DNA from: Bdellovibrionales bacterium
Lineage (GTDB): Bacteria; Bdellovibrionota; Bdellovibrionia; Bdellovibrionales; JAMPXM01
NCBI GenBank assembly: GCA_016713885.1
Contig: JADJOF010000003.1
Span: 310,001-374,000 of the forward strand
Length of the DNA stretch: 64,000 bases
Reading direction: 5' to 3'
A program made the translations under genes and the position numbers. The notes under the pieces are model-generated. The model was not told where the DNA came from, did not search any database, and saw nothing but the letters and a program-made list of their open reading frames with translations. Positions 34,112-43,416 of this stretch are shown here, piece by piece (within the stretch, counting starts at the first letter, position 1; each line of letters begins with the position of its first letter).

Positions 34112-35227
34112 TCACTTGGTTCTCGCTACATCCGGATTTTGCCAGCTCTTCCAGTAGTCGGGAAGTTCGATTTTCTCAGACGCCTGCGTTGGAAATAAAG
34201 GACGCTTCGTGTCGATCATGATTGCGACCTCGTTCGTCTCTTTAACACCTTGCGTGCGAGAAATGGCTTCTTTTTGCGGTCCGTGATGGATGCCCTGCGG
34301 GTGGAAGGTCATCATGCCTGGCGTGATTCCACCGCGGCTAAAGAACTGCCCTTTGTGATAGAAAAGTACTTCGTCAAAATCGATATTGGAATGATAGAAT
34401 GGAACTTTCATTGCTGCTGGGTCGCCATTTTCAAGTGGACGCGGCAGGAACGAACAGATCACGAAGTTGTTGGCGACCAGCGTGGAGTGCGCCGACGGCG
34501 GCAAGTGATAGCGGTCACTTGAGATCGGGCGGATGTCTTTGACGTTGAGTTGCCACACGGTGAGTGTGCCCTTCCAGCCCACCGTGTTGATGGGGCAGAA
34601 CGGATACTTCACTGTGGTGATTTGATCGCAGCGCTTGATTTTCAAAGTATAGACGTCACTTTTAAATGTACTGGGAGCTGGCTCGGGCGCTTTCAGCACG
34701 GCTGGATCAAACAGCGCGTGCTGACCGAGCATGCCCTTCTCTGGAAAACGAACTTCGCTAAAGCTTTCGATGATGAGGAGTTGTGAGAGGGTCGAGGGAG
34801 CCAGGCGGTAGACCGTTCCTCGCGGGATGATCAGATAATCGCCCTCGGTGTATTGAAGTGGGCCGAAGTCAGTTTCAATTGTGCCTTGCCCTGTGTGAAC
34901 AAAGAGAACTTCGTCGGCATCGGCATTGCGAAAGAAGTAGGTCATCTCATCTTTGATTGTGCAGAACAAGATGCGGCAGTCGGCATTCTCAAGATACCCC
35001 TGCCGTGCCTTGAGATAGTCCGATTCGTTGGCGTTTGTTTTATTGAAGTCGTAGGCGCGTGTTTTAAGGGGACCGTCGATCGAGATCCATTCCACTGGCG
35101 GCTCGCTTCGGTAGAGGTGAGCGTAGCGGCCGCTAAAGCCGTTGCGTGCATACTCCTCTTCATAGGTGCCGTCTGGAACATTGACGTGGGCTTGGGGGGT
35201 GATCACACCTTTGGTGTAGGGAATCAT
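34112..35227 (-). CDS. hmgA: Homogentisate 1,2-dioxygenase
   Basis: A 371-residue cupin-type dioxygenase opening the homogentisate ring to maleylacetoacetate. The iron site is in FYHSNIDFDEVLFYHKGQF and GMMTFHPQGIHHGP; GTIETDFGPLQYTEGDYLII is the first cupin half. Somewhat shorter than the roughly 430 residues of proteobacterial HmgA. A perfect AAGGAGG precedes ATG 35227. First gene of the operon hmgA-hppD-phhA-trhP-chorismate mutase; no maleylacetoacetate isomerase or fumarylacetoacetase is in the window. Confidence 0.93.
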   Translation of the reverse strand: MIPYTKGVITPQAHVNVPDGTYEEEYARNGFSGRYAHLYRSEPPVEWISIDGPLKTRAYDFNKTNANESDYLKARQGYLENADCRILFCTIKDEMTYFFRNADADEVLFVHTGQGTIETDFGPLQYTEGDYLIIPRGTVYRLAPSTLSQLLIIESFSEVRFPEKGMLGQHALFDPAVLKAPEPAPSTFKSDVYTLKIKRCDQITTVKYPFCPINTVGWKGTLTVWQLNVKDIRPISSDRYHLPPSAHSTLVANNFVICSFLPRPLENGDPAAMKVPFYHSNIDFDEVLFYHKGQFFSRGGITPGMMTFHPQGIHHGPQKEAISRTQGVKETNEVAIMIDTKRPLFPTQASEKIELPDYWKSWQNPDVARTK

Positions 35228-35312
35228 GAGAGCCTCCTTAAGATAAGGTCAACGACAACTCAAAATTTGGCAGATCGATGAGTTAAAAAAAAGAACAAAG
35301 AATAGACGGACA

Positions 35313-35331
35313 TTGTCAAAATATATGACAA
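35313..35331. promoter_or_regulatory. Inverted repeat in hmgA-lysR divergent region
   Basis: TTGTCA and TGACAA separated by seven A/T bases, located 17 bases before the LysR start and about 85 before hmgA. The T-N11-A shape within it suits a LysR-type binding site; on the minus strand it also holds a TTGACA hexamer. Confidence 0.5.
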
Positions 35332-35347
35332 ATGGTAGGCTGCCTCG

Positions 35348-36217
35348 ATGACGATTGATCAGGCTCGTGCGCTGGTGGCTGTTGTAGAGTTTGGTGGCTA
35401 TGCAAAGGCGGCTGATAAGCTTGGAAAAAGCCACTCGGCCCTGGTTTATTTGATTCGATCGCTTGAGAGTCACTGTGGGTTCAGGATTTTTGAACCGAAG
35501 ACATACCGCAGTACCCTCACTGGGGAGGGGCGACGAGTCTGGCAGAAGTGTCAGGAGATACTCGCGAAAGTTGATGAGCTCGACCGAATGTGCGGGCTGT
35601 TTGCCGACAAGTGGGAAGCTTCGCTAAAGGTCGTTCTCGATGGGATCCTGCCATTTGATCCGTTTTTGAAGATCTATCAAGACTTTCGAAAAGCGAAAGT
35701 TCCGACTGTGGTTCAAACCTACACGGACTTTTTGCAGGACGTTGAGAAGACATTTGTCGGTATGGAAGCGGATATGCTCATCTCCATTTTGCCGATGCGC
35801 GCGAGCGGGATCGAGACCGTCGAGCTTTCTCCGTTTAAAAGTTTACTGGTGGCGCATCGCGATCATCCCGTGAATCAAAGTGCTAAGCGCTGGCACGTGG
35901 ATGAACTGCATGAGTTTTCATTTCTCACCATTCGCGGTTCGAGAAGTCAGTTGGGCTTGAGCACAGCAGAATTTGAAGAGTCGGCCTCATTTTTCTTTAG
36001 CGATTTTGCTTCAAAGAAGGTGGCGATACAAAAAAAGGTCGGATTTGGTTGGCTGCCTGAGCATATGATTGAAACGGAGCTTCGGAGTCGCATGCTTCAG
36101 CCTGTGAAGTGGGAGCGGAGAAGTGTTCATGAGATCCGCCCCGTACTCGGTGTGCGGAGATCGAGTCAAGGCGGACGGGCAGCCCAGCTCGTGGTCGAAG
36201 CGCTCAGGCAAATTTAA
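35348..36217 (+). CDS. LysR-family transcriptional regulator
   Basis: A 289-residue LysR regulator. The N-terminal helix-turn-helix is DQARALVAVVEFGGYAKAAD, LGKSHSALVYLIRSLE, and the effector domain follows (LKVVLDGILPFDPFLKIYQD, SLLVAHRDHPV, KKVGFGWLPEHMIE). Divergent from hmgA with 120 bp between, so it probably controls the Phe/Tyr operon in response to an aromatic intermediate (inference). Its stop overlaps the convergent kinase stop by 4 bases. Confidence 0.9.
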   Translation: MTIDQARALVAVVEFGGYAKAADKLGKSHSALVYLIRSLESHCGFRIFEPKTYRSTLTGEGRRVWQKCQEILAKVDELDRMCGLFADKWEASLKVVLDGILPFDPFLKIYQDFRKAKVPTVVQTYTDFLQDVEKTFVGMEADMLISILPMRASGIETVELSPFKSLLVAHRDHPVNQSAKRWHVDELHEFSFLTIRGSRSQLGLSTAEFEESASFFFSDFASKKVAIQKKVGFGWLPEHMIETELRSRMLQPVKWERRSVHEIRPVLGVRRSSQGGRAAQLVVEALRQI

Positions 36218-37634
36218 AGCGATATCGGGATCTGAATTGTCAAAATGGCTCCTCGATCGCCGTTGGTTGCGACGAGTTTCCCACCGTGCAGTTCGGCTGC
36301 TGTTTTCATAATGACTGATCCAAGTCCTACTGAAAGGCGGCCGTGATCGTCGACGTCGAGCCGTCTTGTGCCGCGCTTTTCTCCAAAGCCACGAAGCGCC
36401 TCGGGTTTAAATCCAGGCCCATCATCGCTGACTTCGATCTGTGCAAAACCGACTTGTTCGGAGAGTTTGATTTTAACTTCTGACTGCGCAAACGAAACGG
36501 CGTTCTGGATTGCATTTTTTAACATTCGACGAAGAAGTAAATGATCGCCTGCCACCGTTAGAGGCTGAGAGGTCTCGACGACAATCGACTTTCCGAGATG
36601 GCGAAAGTGTTCGGCTTCGTCGCGAACCATCTCATCCAATTGTACGGTTTGACTCTTGTTGAAGTACCGCGGGTCCTGTACTTGCGCTAAAAAGAGGAGA
36701 TCCTCAACGAGTCGCGAGAAGTATTCGATCTCGCGATAGGTGAGACCGAAAAGTTCTTTTTTGCTGGGCCTTGAATTTGCTCGCCGCGCAGATCGAGTGT
36801 CTCAATCAGGCCCTTAAGGCTCGCGATGGGCGTTCTGAGGTCGTGAGCAAGTTCTTGCAATAAAAGTGTTCGCGCGGCCTCTGAGCGCTTGAGGCTCGTG
36901 AGCGCGGTTTCGATTTCGTCGGCCATGCGGTTGAACTCTTGCATCATGTGACCGACTTCATCGAGTCGATCGATGGGCATGCGTTGGCCGAAGTCGCCAT
37001 TCTTGATGGCGGTTATGACACTCGAGGCCTCCTTGGCTTTTTTTCGCATCATACTGAACAGCCAGAACAGTGAAAGCGCAGCCGCTAGGAATCCCGAGGC
37101 GACGAGAGCGGTAAAGGTCCATAAGAAAATCGGTGGTGGTCCGCGGTGATGGGGGCCACGGCCAAGACCTGGTGGTGGTGGAAATGGTCCGGGACTGCCT
37201 GGCGGTAGCGCCATTCGGCGAGTGAAGTGCAGAATTTTCCCGGGTGTTGAAGTGCGATAGAAGGTTTGATCGGGTGGGCCTGGATCGGCCTGGGGTGGAG
37301 TATAGGGTTTGTCGTAAGCGGCCGGCAGGCTTTCTTCAGTTTTTCCAGTCAGCGTTTGAAATTCGCTGCTCGTGATCACGGTCACATCGGTTGGTGGAAA
37401 TTCGATGGCGCTGTGGTTGAGAGTTGCGACAACCTTTTCGAGAGGGAGCGAGTTATCAATTGCCATTTGGTTCAAGAGGCGCGCAACCGAATCCGTTGGT
37501 GAAAATGCATTTTCTTTACGCGACCAATCCAACACTGCGCGAACAGAGAGGTCGGAAAGGAAAATCGCGATAACCGAGAAGAGCACCATGGCACCAAGCG
37601 TGATCATGAGCTGGCGATGAAAGAGAGTCTTCAT
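36214..37634 (-). CDS. Sensor histidine kinase (frame break near 36760)
   Basis: HAMP-type sensor kinase. ATG 37634; helix 1 LMITLGAMVLFSVIAIFLSD; a periplasmic domain ending in a Pro/Gly-rich stretch (PGSPGPFPPPPGLGRGP); helix 2 LWTFTALVASGFLAAALSLF; HAMP; H-box LLLQELAHDLRTPIASLKG. The frame then breaks at a T6 run (36757-36762). One base restores KKELFGLTYREIEYFSRLVE, and the ATPase domain follows with N-box LLRRMLKNAIQNAVSFAQ, VSDDGPGF and RLSVGLGSVIMKTAAELHGG to the stop at 36214. Start overlaps the regulator stop by 4 bases. Confidence 0.88.
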
Positions 37635-38309
37635 ACGTGTCGCTCCTCGAGGCGATAGCCGATCCCGTAAACAGAGGTGATCATCAGTGACGTCACGCCG
37701 GCTTTTTTAAAGCGGGAGCGAAGGTGACTGATATGCGAATCGATCGTCCGATCAAAGATCTCTCCGTCAGAGTCGAGGCGTAGAAGTAAATTCTCTCGAG
37801 TCACGACCTGACCGCCTCTTTCAGCGAGGTGGATGAGAATGTCGAGCTCCCGACGGTTGAGATCGAGCGGTATATCGCCGACGTGCGCTGTGCGACTGGC
37901 GCGTAAGATGAGTAGTGGTCCAAAGCGCAATTTGTCCTCGGACTGATTTGGTTCGTAGAGTGAGTTTCGGATCCGGGCGATGAGTTCGCGCATGGAGAAA
38001 GGTTTTTTAATATAGTCGGTCGCCCCCAGTTCAAGGCCTTTCACGACCGAATCTTCATCGGTCTGGGCGGTCAGAATCAGGACCGGAATTCTTGAACCAC
38101 GCTCGCGAATGGCCTTTAAAAAGCTAAGGCCCAGAGCCATCCGGTAGTCCGAGATCAAGAATGACGCCGTCGAGCTTATGGCTTGCTTCCAATGCAAAGG
38201 CCTGTTCGAGAGACGAAGCGTGAAGCGTGTGCCAGTCCTCAAGTTCGAGATTGAGGGCCACGCTTTTTGAAAGGACCGGATCATCTTCAACTAAAAGCAG
38301 AGTTCTCAT
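37631..38309 (-). CDS. OmpR-type response regulator (frame break near 38130)
   Basis: Receiver plus winged-helix regulator. The receiver starts at ATG 38309 (MRTLLLVEDDPVLSKSVALN) with acidic pocket EDD and phospho-Asp in GVILDLGLPDGSG. A one-base excess in GGCCC at 38128-38132 breaks the frame there; the other frame continues LSFLKAIRERGSRIPVLILT, ATDYIKKPFSMRELIARIR and the DNA-binding part REN-LLLRLDSDGEIFDRTIDSH, HISHLRSRFKKAG, YGIGYRLEE. Pair of the adjacent kinase. Divergent from the lipoprotein gene at 38541, a likely target. Confidence 0.88.
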
Positions 38310-38540
38310 TCCACAATTCTCTTCCAAGATTGTGGAAAGAGCACGGAAGATTCGTCTCAAATGTGGACGCCTCTTCCAGACTGTGTCTGTCTGCGCGAGC
38401 TCGCGCCGGGTGGGGGCACTTTTCGAGCTTCCACGCTGCGTCCAACATCAGAAATCTCGTTGCGAGTTCGCTCACTTAGAAAACACAAGGGAGATTGGTT
38501 GGCATCTTGCTCTCTTGAGTCTTGGGAAATGGAGGATGAG

Positions 38541-39023
38541 ATGAAAAAAACGGCGATTTCTTTCTTTGCAATGTTTGTTGGAGCGCTGATGGGCTGTTCG
38601 AATGACACGAGTCAAACGGCTGCGACGACGACAACGACCTATTACCTTTCGAATGGCACTTGTTACGCGTCGACGGGAGCTGCGGTGGCATCGAGCTACT
38701 GTGGTGTGACGACGACGGGAACATACTATTGGTCCAACGGACTTTGTTATTCGTCGGCGACCGGTGCCACAGTCGCGACGAACTACTGTTCGTCGACGTC
38801 GTCGAATGGTTATTACACTATAAATGGCTACTGTTACGCCTATGCCACTGGGCAGATCGTTAACTCCACCTACTGTTCGACGACCTCGACCACAGGTTCG
38901 ACGTGCGTTGGCTATTACTACTACCTTGGGAACGGCTACCCACAGGCTGTCTATTGCAACGGCACAAATTGCCGCGGCTATACGATGTACACACAAGCCG
39001 GTCAGGCCGTGAGCTGCCAGTAG
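38541..39023 (+). CDS. Lipoprotein with Tyr/Cys/Gly repeats
   Basis: A 160-residue lipoprotein (AISFFAMFVGALMGC) whose mature part consists of a Thr-rich spacer and about four units of some 27 residues: YYLSNGTCYASTGAAVASSY-C, YYWSNGLCYSSATGATVATN-Y-C, YYTINGYCYAYATGQIVNST-Y-C and a final variant YYYLGNGYPQAVYCNGTNC. Each unit has two cysteines in fixed spacing, so a chain of small disulfide-closed beta units is likely. Start ATG 38541 has GGAGG upstream. Surface display is inference. Unknown family. Confidence 0.75.
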   Translation: MKKTAISFFAMFVGALMGCSNDTSQTAATTTTTYYLSNGTCYASTGAAVASSYCGVTTTGTYYWSNGLCYSSATGATVATNYCSSTSSNGYYTINGYCYAYATGQIVNSTYCSTTSTTGSTCVGYYYYLGNGYPQAVYCNGTNCRGYTMYTQAGQAVSCQ

Positions 39024-39106
39024 TGAGTTGTCTTGATTTGAGGCGTAAGGGCTCCTCACTCGTTCAACAGTTATGGACGAGACTGATTGGGCTAAGGAGG
39101 AAATGA

Positions 39107-40141
39107 ATGAGAAACGTGGCGATAAATATTTCAGTCTCATTGTTTGTTGGTGCTCTCGCGTTTCTATTTCAAAACTGCTCAACGCCGATGGCGGTTGACG
39201 ATTCATCGGTGGCATCATCGGCAAGTTCTGCGATTCAGCTCTTGTCGTACCCGGCTGATCAAACGGTGATTGCCGGATCTACAGTTGTACTTTCCGCGAG
39301 CGCCTATTCGGCTACAGGGGACGGACTCACTTATCAGTGGTTTAAGAATTCCGTTGTCATCTCGGGTGCAACGGCGAGTTCGCTGACGCTGTCGGCGGTT
39401 ACAGCGGCCGATAGCGGAACGTACGCCCTCAGGGTCTCGGATGGCACTTACAAGGTCTATACTCCGTCTTTTTATGTCCAAGTGGGGACTTCGTCGTCGG
39501 GAACAATCACGATCGCCACACAACCTCTCGCACAATCGGTGTCGGTCGGAGGCGTTGCGCATTTTGAAGTCGTCGCGACTGATGCGTCAAACGCCGTACT
39601 TTACTATCAGTGGTATAAGAACGGAGTCGCGCTCAGCGGAGCAACAGCAAGCGAGATGTTTCTTTCGGGTATCACCTCGACCGATGCCGCCTATTACTCG
39701 GTGACGGTGTCGAATGGAGCGGCGTCGTTAAAATCGAATACGGTTTTATTGACAGTGGTCAGTGCGGCTGCGTCTTGTACAAATGGCACGCTCTACAACA
39801 GTCACTGCTACATTTACTACACGTCGACGAAGACGTGGACCGCAGCGCAATCGACCTGCGACTCGCTTGGTGGTTATTTGGTGAGTATTTCGAGTTCGTC
39901 GGAAAACTATTTTGTTTACTCATTGACGAAGGCGTCAGTGTGGATCGGTGCGAGCGATCAGGCGTCTGAGGGGACATTCTACTGGACAAATGGGAGTGCA
40001 CTGACGTTCACGGCATGGAATAGCGGCGAGCCCAATGCGTCAACGAGTGGCGAAGACTGTGTCGAAATGACTTCGACCGGATACTGGAACGACAATTCCT
40101 GTTCGACGGTTCTGAAGGGCTTTGTTTGTGAGTTGGAATAG
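39107..40141 (+). CDS. Lipoprotein with two Ig-like domains and a C-type lectin domain
   Basis: A 344-residue protein: signal and lipobox (LFVGALAFLFQNC), Ig-like domain 1 (about residues 45-128; VVLSASAYSATGDGLTYQWF, TAADSGTYALRV), Ig-like domain 2 (about 133-217; YYQWYKNGVALSGATASEMF, STDAAYYSVTVSNG), then a C-type lectin domain (about 223-344). The last has the CTLD landmarks: WTAAQSTCDSLGGYLVSISS, ASVWIGASDQ, the mannose-type EPN tripeptide in WNSGEPNAST, GEDCVEM, WNDNSC and GFVCELE. EPN, Glu and WND are the calcium and sugar ligands in animal lectins. AAGGAGG precedes ATG 39107. Confidence 0.88.
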   Translation: MRNVAINISVSLFVGALAFLFQNCSTPMAVDDSSVASSASSAIQLLSYPADQTVIAGSTVVLSASAYSATGDGLTYQWFKNSVVISGATASSLTLSAVTAADSGTYALRVSDGTYKVYTPSFYVQVGTSSSGTITIATQPLAQSVSVGGVAHFEVVATDASNAVLYYQWYKNGVALSGATASEMFLSGITSTDAAYYSVTVSNGAASLKSNTVLLTVVSAAASCTNGTLYNSHCYIYYTSTKTWTAAQSTCDSLGGYLVSISSSSENYFVYSLTKASVWIGASDQASEGTFYWTNGSALTFTAWNSGEPNASTSGEDCVEMTSTGYWNDNSCSTVLKGFVCELE

Positions 40142-40212
40142 AGTTTGTCTCAATCTGAGACGAATGACTTGAACCTGGTCAAGATTCACCGACTTTTGTC
40201 CGATAAGCAGTC

Positions 40213-41484
40213 ATGGATCGAGTCTTCGGCTTAGTATTTGAGTCACAAGACCGCAATAAAATCGCAACTTCACTTCTGGTGATTGCGTCGCTGTTCATGG
40301 TCGGGTGTGTTGATCTTGAGGCGCTTCTTGGAGCCAGCGGAAAAAAAATCTCGGCGACAAAACCGGGCGATGTCGGAGCGACGCCTACACCAACTCCGAC
40401 ACCGTCTCTTGCGCTTTCAAAGGTGTTTGCAACTTCACACATCTCCTGTGCGCGTGCCGGCGGAGTGAAGTGTTGGGGCGAGAACACAAGCTACCAGTTG
40501 AACAATGGTGCCCAAACCAACAACGGAACACCCGCTGATCTCGCGGGCTACACCGACGGTGTGTCGCAGATCGTGGCGGGCTATGAGCATGTCTGCGCGT
40601 TGAAAAATGGCGGAGTGAAGTGTTGGGGGCACAACGACTATGGACAGATCGGGGATGGTTCCGCTACGGCATGGATCTCGACCCCCACTGATGTGTCGGG
40701 TCTGACAACAGGGGTGACGGCGATCGCGGCCGGCTGGCGTCATAACTGTGCACTGCTCAATACAGGTGCAGTCAAGTGCTGGGGATGGAATAGCTATGGC
40801 CAGCTCGGGAACGGTGTGACGGGTGGCTCATCGAACGTTCCAGTCAGTGTATCTGGCCTCGCGGCGGGTGTAACAGCGCTTGGATTTGCGAGAGGTGATC
40901 ACTCCTGCGCTCTGCTCGCGTCGGGGCGTGCGATGTGCTGGGGGTACAACTTTTTTCGCCAGTTGGCAAATGGGACAACGACCGACACGAACACCCCGAG
41001 TTACGTCTACGCTTCGGCCGGTGTGCCTTTCGAAGGGATCCTCAATATAGCATCGAATAGGTATGGCGGCTGTCTTGTCGTGGGCACGAGTGTGATGTGT
41101 TGGGGATTAAATGATGTTGGTCAAATTGGCGACGGCACGACAACGAACTCAGCCTATCCGGTGACCGCTGTTGGTCTTTCTGGAATTGTCAGTGTCGGTG
41201 CAGGATCGGATCACAACTGTGCGTTACAGACTGGCGGTGGCGTCTATTGCTGGGGTTCGAATGCCTTTGGACAGCTTGGTCGAGGCGCTGTGGGAGGAAG
41301 CTCTGGCGTCGCTTCAACTCCTTCGCTTATCACGTCCGGAGCCGTTGAAATGGCGGTTGGGCGCTATCACAATTGCGTGCGAACCAACACGGATGTCATG
41401 AAGTGTTGGGGCCTCAACAATCAATATCAATTGGGTGATGGCACCACGACTTCGACCGGAACTCCAATTGATGTTAACTTCTAA
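40213..41484 (+). CDS. RCC1-repeat lipoprotein
   Basis: A 423-residue lipoprotein (SLLVIASLFMVGC) with a short Pro/Thr linker (PTPTPTPS) and about seven RCC1-type blades, each with a core like HVCALKNGGVKCWGHNDYGQ, NCALLNTGAVKCWGWNSYGQ and NCALQTGGGVYCWGSNAFGQ followed by LGDG-type turns. The whole forms a seven-bladed propeller; two Cys per blade are characteristic of bacterial secreted versions. Such propellers bind proteins; the partner is unknown. Third of three consecutive surface-type lipoproteins. Confidence 0.9.
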   Translation: MDRVFGLVFESQDRNKIATSLLVIASLFMVGCVDLEALLGASGKKISATKPGDVGATPTPTPTPSLALSKVFATSHISCARAGGVKCWGENTSYQLNNGAQTNNGTPADLAGYTDGVSQIVAGYEHVCALKNGGVKCWGHNDYGQIGDGSATAWISTPTDVSGLTTGVTAIAAGWRHNCALLNTGAVKCWGWNSYGQLGNGVTGGSSNVPVSVSGLAAGVTALGFARGDHSCALLASGRAMCWGYNFFRQLANGTTTDTNTPSYVYASAGVPFEGILNIASNRYGGCLVVGTSVMCWGLNDVGQIGDGTTTNSAYPVTAVGLSGIVSVGAGSDHNCALQTGGGVYCWGSNAFGQLGRGAVGGSSGVASTPSLITSGAVEMAVGRYHNCVRTNTDVMKCWGLNNQYQLGDGTTTSTGTPIDVNF

Positions 41485-41496
41485 ATTTGAATTGAA

Positions 41497-41946
41497 CTAG
41501 CGGGCGGGCGCTGTCGGCGAGTGGCCTTGTTGTTTCTCGATCTCACTTGCCATGCCGCGAATTTGGTCGCGTTGCTGGGGAGTCAGGTACTGTTCAAGTA
41601 GCTGTGGATTGGACATCAGTTGGTTCACGATCTCCTGCATTCGCTTCGGATCACCATTGGTCTTTCTTACGATTGTTTCAAGGACATGAGCTGAAAGCTC
41701 ATAGGCCGGTTGGGTTTGATTTCCGAGTGTGCTTTTGACTTTCGCATCGTTGGCGAGAGCTTTGGGATCGTTCTTCATCGCTTGCGCGCGTTGCTCGGGG
41801 CTCATCAAGAGATTTTGAGTTTTATGAAGTGCTTCAATTGAAGCTGCATCGAGCGGCTGTGCGCCACGTACACTGGGGTCGGCAAAGGTTGTCGAGCTTG
41901 TGGCAAGCTGTCCAAGAATGACGACCGTGAGTGCGATCAGGCGCAT
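41497..41946 (-). CDS. Exported helical protein, unknown
   Basis: A 149-residue protein with a signal peptide (LIALTVVILGQLATSSTTFA) and an Asn/Gln-rich helical mature part (EALHKTQNLLMSPEQRAQAM, MQEIVNQLMSNPQLLEQYLT, PQQRDQIRGM). No cysteine. Family unknown. Separated by 112 bp from the porin gene upstream. Confidence 0.7.
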   Translation of the reverse strand: MRLIALTVVILGQLATSSTTFADPSVRGAQPLDAASIEALHKTQNLLMSPEQRAQAMKNDPKALANDAKVKSTLGNQTQPAYELSAHVLETIVRKTNGDPKRMQEIVNQLMSNPQLLEQYLTPQQRDQIRGMASEIEKQQGHSPTAPAR

Positions 41947-42058
41947 GGGGTGTTCTCCTCTTAGTTCACGAAGATCGGTAATGACTTATCGGCAGGCCCG
42001 TGGAGGGATTGAGACAAAGGGCAAGTCCGTCTCAAATTGGTTCGCAAGGCTGATCCGG

Positions 42059-43416
42059 CTAAAGAGTAAAGGCCGTTCCGATGAGCATCGTGAAGACCTG
42101 CTGTGATTTAGAAACGCGCGTCAAAGTTTGGTCGAGTGTTTGAACGCTCTGGCCGCGGCCGCCGGTGTAGTAGCCACCGAAGGTGAAGCGAAAGTTCTCG
42201 TTGGATTGAATCGCAAGATTGGCGCTAAAGCCCGCTTGATCGATGCTCTCGGCCTGGCGAGTGGCCGGGAAAGCGTCTGGCTCGGGATGCGAAGAAAAGT
42301 TGGTGTAGGCGCCAAGGCGAACTTGCAGCCATGGATTGAGCTTGGCCTCGGTGCCGAGGTTAAGGTTGAACATTCGCTTGTGGCGAACGGAATCGCGTTG
42401 AACATCGGTCTCAGTCATATCGTCATATGAAGTTTGGTCGTAGAGTGAGACGTCGAATGAGACGGTGAGTCGTTCGCGGTGAATCCACGCGGTGCCGATC
42501 GTGAGCTTTGCTGGAATTTCTGTGAGGGTCGGCACATTGGGTCGATTCACACTCGTTGAGCTAAACGGAGCCGTTTTGAGTATGCTCTGAAAGTATGAGC
42601 CCGTTCCGTTGATCTGCAGCGACGGAGGTCGAAGGCTTACGCCAAAGCGCCATTCGTTGTCCTCGGTGCTGGCATCGGCTTTCCATTGGTAACCGAGTAT
42701 TCCGACGATCGAGTTTCCAAGAATATTCTTCTCCTCTGACATCACCGTGGCGTCTGTGCCGCCAGCAAGAAGTCGTTCACGAACCGTTCGCGAGTAGTTG
42801 CGAGCGGTGTAATAGAGGCTCAGTCCGTAGGACTCGCTTTCTGAGGTGCGAAAGCCAAGACCGCCACCGACCCAGAGTGACTCGTCGACCATTGTCAAAA
42901 GAGAGACGCCGCTTGCGGTTGAACGAATTTCGCCACTAAAGGAATCGTGATCAGGGACGACGATGCTAAACGAAGCATTGATTTTTTCTGCCCCGAGCGT
43001 TGAGCGCAGAAGTTGACCGACATCGGCGAAATGGCTTCGTTCGGCAAGGACATTCGTGAAGACGCTGCCGCTGGCCGAGGGCACACCGCGAAAAAAACCT
43101 TGGTTCACGCGCAGACTTGCAGTTGTGAACTGGTCGAGATCGCCGTATTTGACGTCAAACTTTTTATAGACGCTCGCCGATGCCGAAGCTGCGAGTGAGT
43201 CAAAAAACCAAGCCCTGCTGGATTATAAAATGTGACAGCGGAGCTGTCTTTGTAGAGTGCAGTAAACGCTCCGCCTAGGCCGGCCGCATTTTCGCCGATC
43301 AACATCGAGTTGTAGTTTCCAAAAGCGGCCGATGCTCGATGCGACAGTGAAATCACTGTCGCCATCGTCGCAAGCAAAAGAATGACCGTTGAAAAACGAG
43401 ATCGAACTGGCATCAA
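42059..43416 (-). CDS. FadL/OmpP1-like outer-membrane transport protein (frame break near 43204)
   Basis: Beta-barrel of the FadL family for hydrophobic compounds. First frame from ATG 43416: signal VILLLATMATVISLSHRASA then the hatch-like start GENAAGLGGAFTALYKDSSA and VTFYNPAGLGF. At the A6 run 43202-43207 the frame must change by one base to continue DSLAASASASVYKKFDVKYG and the barrel strands (FDVSLYDQTSYDD, NLNLGTEAKLNPWLQVRLGA, FTFGGYYTGG) to IGTAFTL at 42059. Combined about 450 residues, normal for FadL. Confidence 0.82.

Noticed and set aside
35228..35347. Promoter with TTGACA on the minus strand for hmgA
   Set aside because: The hexamer is present, but no acceptable -10 box lies at the right distance, so I list only the inverted repeat.
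38472..39224. 250-codon minus-strand reading frame over the repeat lipoprotein
   Set aside because: Arg-rich shadow of a repetitive low-complexity gene with clear lipobox and ribosome site on the plus strand.
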